A stretch of 64,000 bases of DNA from Longispora fulva (GTDB lineage Bacteria > Actinomycetota > Actinomycetes > Mycobacteriales > Micromonosporaceae): positions 4,402,001 through 4,466,000 of the forward strand of contig NZ_JADOUF010000001.1 of the NCBI RefSeq assembly GCF_015751905.1, read 5' to 3'. The translations under genes were made by a program, and so were the position numbers. The notes under the pieces were generated by a model. That model worked only from the letters and a program-made list of their open reading frames with translations, was not told where the DNA came from and did not search any database. Below are positions 61,270-64,000 of the stretch, in pieces. The first letter of the stretch is position 1. Every line of letters begins with the position of its first letter.

Positions 61270-61297
61270 GGATTAGTCGATCACCGAGCGATGTCAA
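61270..61297 (-). promoter_or_regulatory. Sigma-70-like promoter of the peptide gene
   Basis: On the minus strand a perfect -35 TTGACA (61297-61292) and TAATCC (61275-61270) are 16 bases apart in AT-richer DNA. Transcription would start near 61262, leaving a leader of about 37 bases before ATG 61224. Confidence 0.6.
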
Positions 61298-61699
61298 GGA
61301 TGGTCATCGCTAAAGATTTCTACAGTGGACAGAGGTCCGGAAAGTCGCTATTCGAGAATCGGCCTCAGTTGTCGGAAAGTTATCCTTATCCGGTCGAGTC
61401 GACAGTGGAGGTTCGTGGCGAGTGGTTGAGCGGAGGGCGACGTGGACCCGAACGGACGGTGACCGCGCCGGCGACCGGAGCCTCCGCGGCCCCGTCTACG
61501 ACCTCTGCGGCTACCGGGCCGCCGGGCCACGACACTGGCAGCCCCCGGGCCACCGGCCCTCGCGCCCCGCCCGACCACCCAACCTCGGCCCCGCCCGACC
61601 CCGGATCGCGACCGTCCCGCACCGCGGGACCGGCCGGAGTCCACCCCACGGACCCCCGGGTGGCCGCGACCCACCCCGACCAGGCACGATCAATGCACT
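61298..61699. other. Gap between the peptide promoter and the helicase gene
   Basis: AT-richer up to about 61410, then very GC-rich, low-complexity Gly/Pro/Arg-coding-like sequence without a convincing frame on either strand. It separates two divergent transcription units and must contain the helicase promoter; I see no other element. Confidence 0.5.
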
Positions 61700-64000
61700 A
61701 TGACTCTCACCGACCTGCTGCCGGGCAGCCCCGATCCCGACGCCCTGTTCGAGGCGTTCACCGCCTGGTCCGAGGAACAGGGCCTGAGCCTGTACCCGGC
61801 CCAGCAGGAGGCGCTGATCGAGATCGTCTCCGGGGCGAACCTGATCCTGAGCACCCCGACCGGCTCGGGCAAGAGCATGGTGGCCATCGGGGCGCACTTC
61901 GCCGCCCTGGCCGACGACCGGACCACCTTCTACACGGCGCCGATCAAGGCTCTGGTGTCGGAGAAGTTCTTCGCGCTGTGCCAGGTGTTCGGTCCGGAGA
62001 ACGTCGGGATGATGACCGGCGACGCCCAGGTCAACCCGGACGCGCCGATCATCTGCTGCACGGCGGAGATCCTGGCCAACCTCGCGCTGCGCGAGGGGAA
62101 GTCGGCGGACGTCGGCCAGGTGATCATGGACGAGTTCCACTTCTACGCCGAGCCCGACCGGGGCTGGGCGTGGCAGATCCCGATCATCGAGCTGCCCCAG
62201 GCGCAGTTCATCCTGATGTCGGCGACCCTGGGTGATGTGACCAGGTTTGTCAGTGATCTCAGTCGGCGGACCGGCCGGCCGACCGCCGTGGTCAGTTCCG
62301 GCGAGCGCCCGGTGCCGCTGCTGTACTCGTACGTGACGACGCCGTTGCACGAGACCATCGAGGAGCTGCTCAAGACCCGGCAGGCGCCGGTGTACATCGT
62401 GCACTTCACCCAGGCCGCCGCCCTCGAGCAGGCCAGCGCCCTGATGAGCATCAACATGTGCACCCGGGCCGAGAAGGACGCGATCGCGGAGCTGATCGGC
62501 AACTTCCGGTTCACGGCCGGCTTCGGAAAGACCCTGTCGAGACTGGTACGCCACGGGATCGGCGTGCACCACGCCGGCATGCTCCCGAAGTACCGCAGAC
62601 TGGTGGAGCTGTTGGCGCAGGCCGGGCTCCTGAAGGTCATCTGCGGGACCGACACCCTCGGGGTCGGGATCAACCTGCCGATCCGCACAGTGCTGTTCAC
62701 CGGGCTGAACAAGTTCGACGGCATCCGGATGCGGCTGCTCAAGGCGCGCGAGTTCCACCAGATCGCCGGGCGCGCGGGCCGGGCCGGCTACGACACTGTC
62801 GGCACGGTCATCGTGCAGGCCCCCGAGCACGTCGTGGAGAACGAGAAGGCCGTCGCCAAGGCCGCCGGGGACGCGAAGAAGTTGCGCAAGCTCGTGAAGA
62901 AGAAGCCGCCGGAGGGCTTCGTCGGCTGGGGCCAGCCCACCTTCGACCGGCTGGTGTCCGCCGAGCCGGAGCCGCTGACGTCGAGCTTCCACGTCAGCCA
63001 CTCCATGGTGCTCAACGTCATCGAGCGCGGCGGCGACGCCTTCGCCAACATGCGGCACCTGCTCACCGACAACCACGAGTCCCCGGCGGCCCGGCGCGCG
63101 CACATCCGCCGCACGATCGGCATCTACAAGGGCCTGCGCACCGCCGGTATCGTCGAGCAGGACGCCGACGGCGGGATCCGGGTCACCGACGACCTGCAGC
63201 TCGGCTTCGCGCTCAACCAGCCGCTGTCCCCGTTCGCCGTGGCCGCCATCGAGCTGCTGGACGAGAACTCCCCCAGCTACGCCCTCGACGTCGTCTCCAT
63301 CGTCGAGGCGGTGCTGGAGGACCCCCGGCAGATCCTCTACGCCCAGCAGAACAAGGCCAAGGGCGAGGCCGTGCAGCAGATGAAGGCCGACGGCATCGAG
63401 TACGAGGAGCGGATGGCGCTCCTGGAGAACGTCACCCACCCCAAGCCGCTCGCCGAACTCCTCGAGGCCGCGTTCGAGTCCTACCGCAAGGGCCACCCGT
63501 GGGTCGCCGACCAGCGGCTGTCCCCCAAGGGCGTGGCCCGGGACATGTACGAACAGGGCATGACCTTCGTCGAGTACGTCAGCTACTACCAGCTGGCCCG
63601 CTCGGAGGGCCTGGTGCTGCGGTACCTGGCGGACGCGTACAAGGCGCTGCGGCAGACCGTGCCCGAGGACGCCAAGACCGAGGAGCTGCACGACCTGATC
63701 GAGTGGCTCGGCGAGCTGGTCCGCCAGGTCGACTCCAGCCTGCTCGACGAGTGGGAGCAGCTACGCAACCCCGGCGAGGAGGGTGCCGGGGCGATGCCCG
63801 TGGACACCGCGCCGCCGGCGGTCACGAACAACGTCAGGGCTTTCCGGGTACTCGTCCGCAACGCGCTCTTCCGCCGCGTCGAACTGGCCTCGCAGGCCCG
63901 CTACCAGGAGCTGTCCGAACTGGACCCGGGCTTCGACTGGCGCACGGCGATGGACGAGTACTTCGAGGAGTACAACTCGCTGGGCACCGGGCCGGACGCG
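61700..64000 (+). CDS. Ski2-like DExH RNA helicase with DUF3516 (3' part missing)
   Basis: The first 767 codons of a gene that runs off the window. Motif I is ILSTPTGSGKSMVA (about 50-63), motif II MDEFHFYAEP (DEFH, about 143-152), motif III LMSATLGD and motif VI HQIAGRAGRAGY. The region IGVHHAGMLPKYRRLVELLA and GTDTLGVGINLP fit Ski2/Mtr4-type helicases. The C-terminal part (RAHIRRTIGIYKGLRTAGIV onward) is the DUF3516 type found in actinomycetes. It unwinds RNA, probably in RNA decay or ribosome work. ATG 61700 is the start; no good ribosome site is evident. Confidence 0.93.
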   Translation, partial: MTLTDLLPGSPDPDALFEAFTAWSEEQGLSLYPAQQEALIEIVSGANLILSTPTGSGKSMVAIGAHFAALADDRTTFYTAPIKALVSEKFFALCQVFGPENVGMMTGDAQVNPDAPIICCTAEILANLALREGKSADVGQVIMDEFHFYAEPDRGWAWQIPIIELPQAQFILMSATLGDVTRFVSDLSRRTGRPTAVVSSGERPVPLLYSYVTTPLHETIEELLKTRQAPVYIVHFTQAAALEQASALMSINMCTRAEKDAIAELIGNFRFTAGFGKTLSRLVRHGIGVHHAGMLPKYRRLVELLAQAGLLKVICGTDTLGVGINLPIRTVLFTGLNKFDGIRMRLLKAREFHQIAGRAGRAGYDTVGTVIVQAPEHVVENEKAVAKAAGDAKKLRKLVKKKPPEGFVGWGQPTFDRLVSAEPEPLTSSFHVSHSMVLNVIERGGDAFANMRHLLTDNHESPAARRAHIRRTIGIYKGLRTAGIVEQDADGGIRVTDDLQLGFALNQPLSPFAVAAIELLDENSPSYALDVVSIVEAVLEDPRQILYAQQNKAKGEAVQQMKADGIEYEERMALLENVTHPKPLAELLEAAFESYRKGHPWVADQRLSPKGVARDMYEQGMTFVEYVSYYQLARSEGLVLRYLADAYKALRQTVPEDAKTEELHDLIEWLGELVRQVDSSLLDEWEQLRNPGEEGAGAMPVDTAPPAVTNNVRAFRVLVRNALFRRVELASQARYQELSELDPGFDWRTAMDEYFEEYNSLGTGPDA

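Noticed and set aside
61422-61703. Plus-strand frame in the gap before the helicase gene
   Set aside because: Pro/Arg/Gly-rich, lacks a start signal and overlaps the likely helicase promoter.

Overview
The window is GC-rich, densely coded DNA with mostly G/C third codon positions and many GTG starts. It carries families typical of filamentous actinomycetes: XRE regulator + DUF397 pairs, WYL regulators, a BTAD regulator, a DUF3516 helicase, an EgtA-like ligase and sugar ABC systems without their own ATPase. A Micromonosporaceae- or Streptomyces-like chromosome is the best guess; no rRNA or marker gene is present to fix the genus. I saw no tRNA, rRNA, CRISPR array or insertion sequence.

Layout. 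0-9.7 kb: end of an FAD oxidoreductase, alpha/beta hydrolase, WYL regulator with a start-proximal palindrome, secreted M23 peptidase, secreted Agd3-like polysaccharide deacetylase, secreted cupredoxin-like protein, a coupled histidine kinase/response regulator pair, and a TM-helix channel-like protein. 9.7-15.3 kb: XRE/DUF397 pair, small unknown genes, a PRPP-synthetase homologue with an altered PRPP loop, and a Tat-exported phospholipase C. 15.4-27.7 kb: a five-gene operon on the minus strand (DUF4132, a 1569-residue unknown protein, MoxR-type AAA+ ATPase, DUF5682-VWA fusion, SWIM zinc finger) that matches the component list of the uncharacterised Escherichia coli yehI-yehL-yehM-yehP-yehQ locus. 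27.8-34.7 kb: EgtA-like ligase, OhrR/Ohr, BTAD regulator, S9 peptidase, DoxX, peroxiredoxin and a small secreted protein.

34.8-44.9 kb is a polymorphic-toxin island. A 2131-residue secreted RHS protein ends in a lytic-transglycosylase-like tip of visibly lower GC. Two overlapping downstream genes encode a membrane-anchored protein and a lipoprotein, which are immunity candidates. A lone paralogue of the membrane-anchored protein lies about 3 kb further on. 45-53 kb: a VOC gene and a second WYL regulator share the same TGACA-N5-TGTCA palindrome as the first. Then come a WGR-beta-propeller protein, a secreted M6 metallopeptidase, and a toxin-like HExxH protein carrying the LQxxAGN motif seen in contractile-injection-system cargo.

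53-64 kb: a sugar ABC importer whose first permease has a large inserted extracellular SdrD-like domain, an EamA exporter diverging from a MarR regulator with tandem operators, and an acyl-AMP ligase. Next is a compact pair that looks like an undescribed peptide-modification system: a 36-residue peptide with three E-P-Q-[VI]-K repeats, a strong UUCG-loop terminator, and an L-amino-acid-ligase-type ATP-grasp enzyme. A Ski2-like DUF3516 helicase runs off the end.

Functional reading. The strongest candidates for new biology are the EPQ-K peptide/ATP-grasp pair, the RHS-transglycosylase toxin with surface immunity proteins, the yeh-like MoxR/VWA operon and the orphan LQxxAGN metallopeptidase. All functional statements come from reading motifs by eye; no database search was run.
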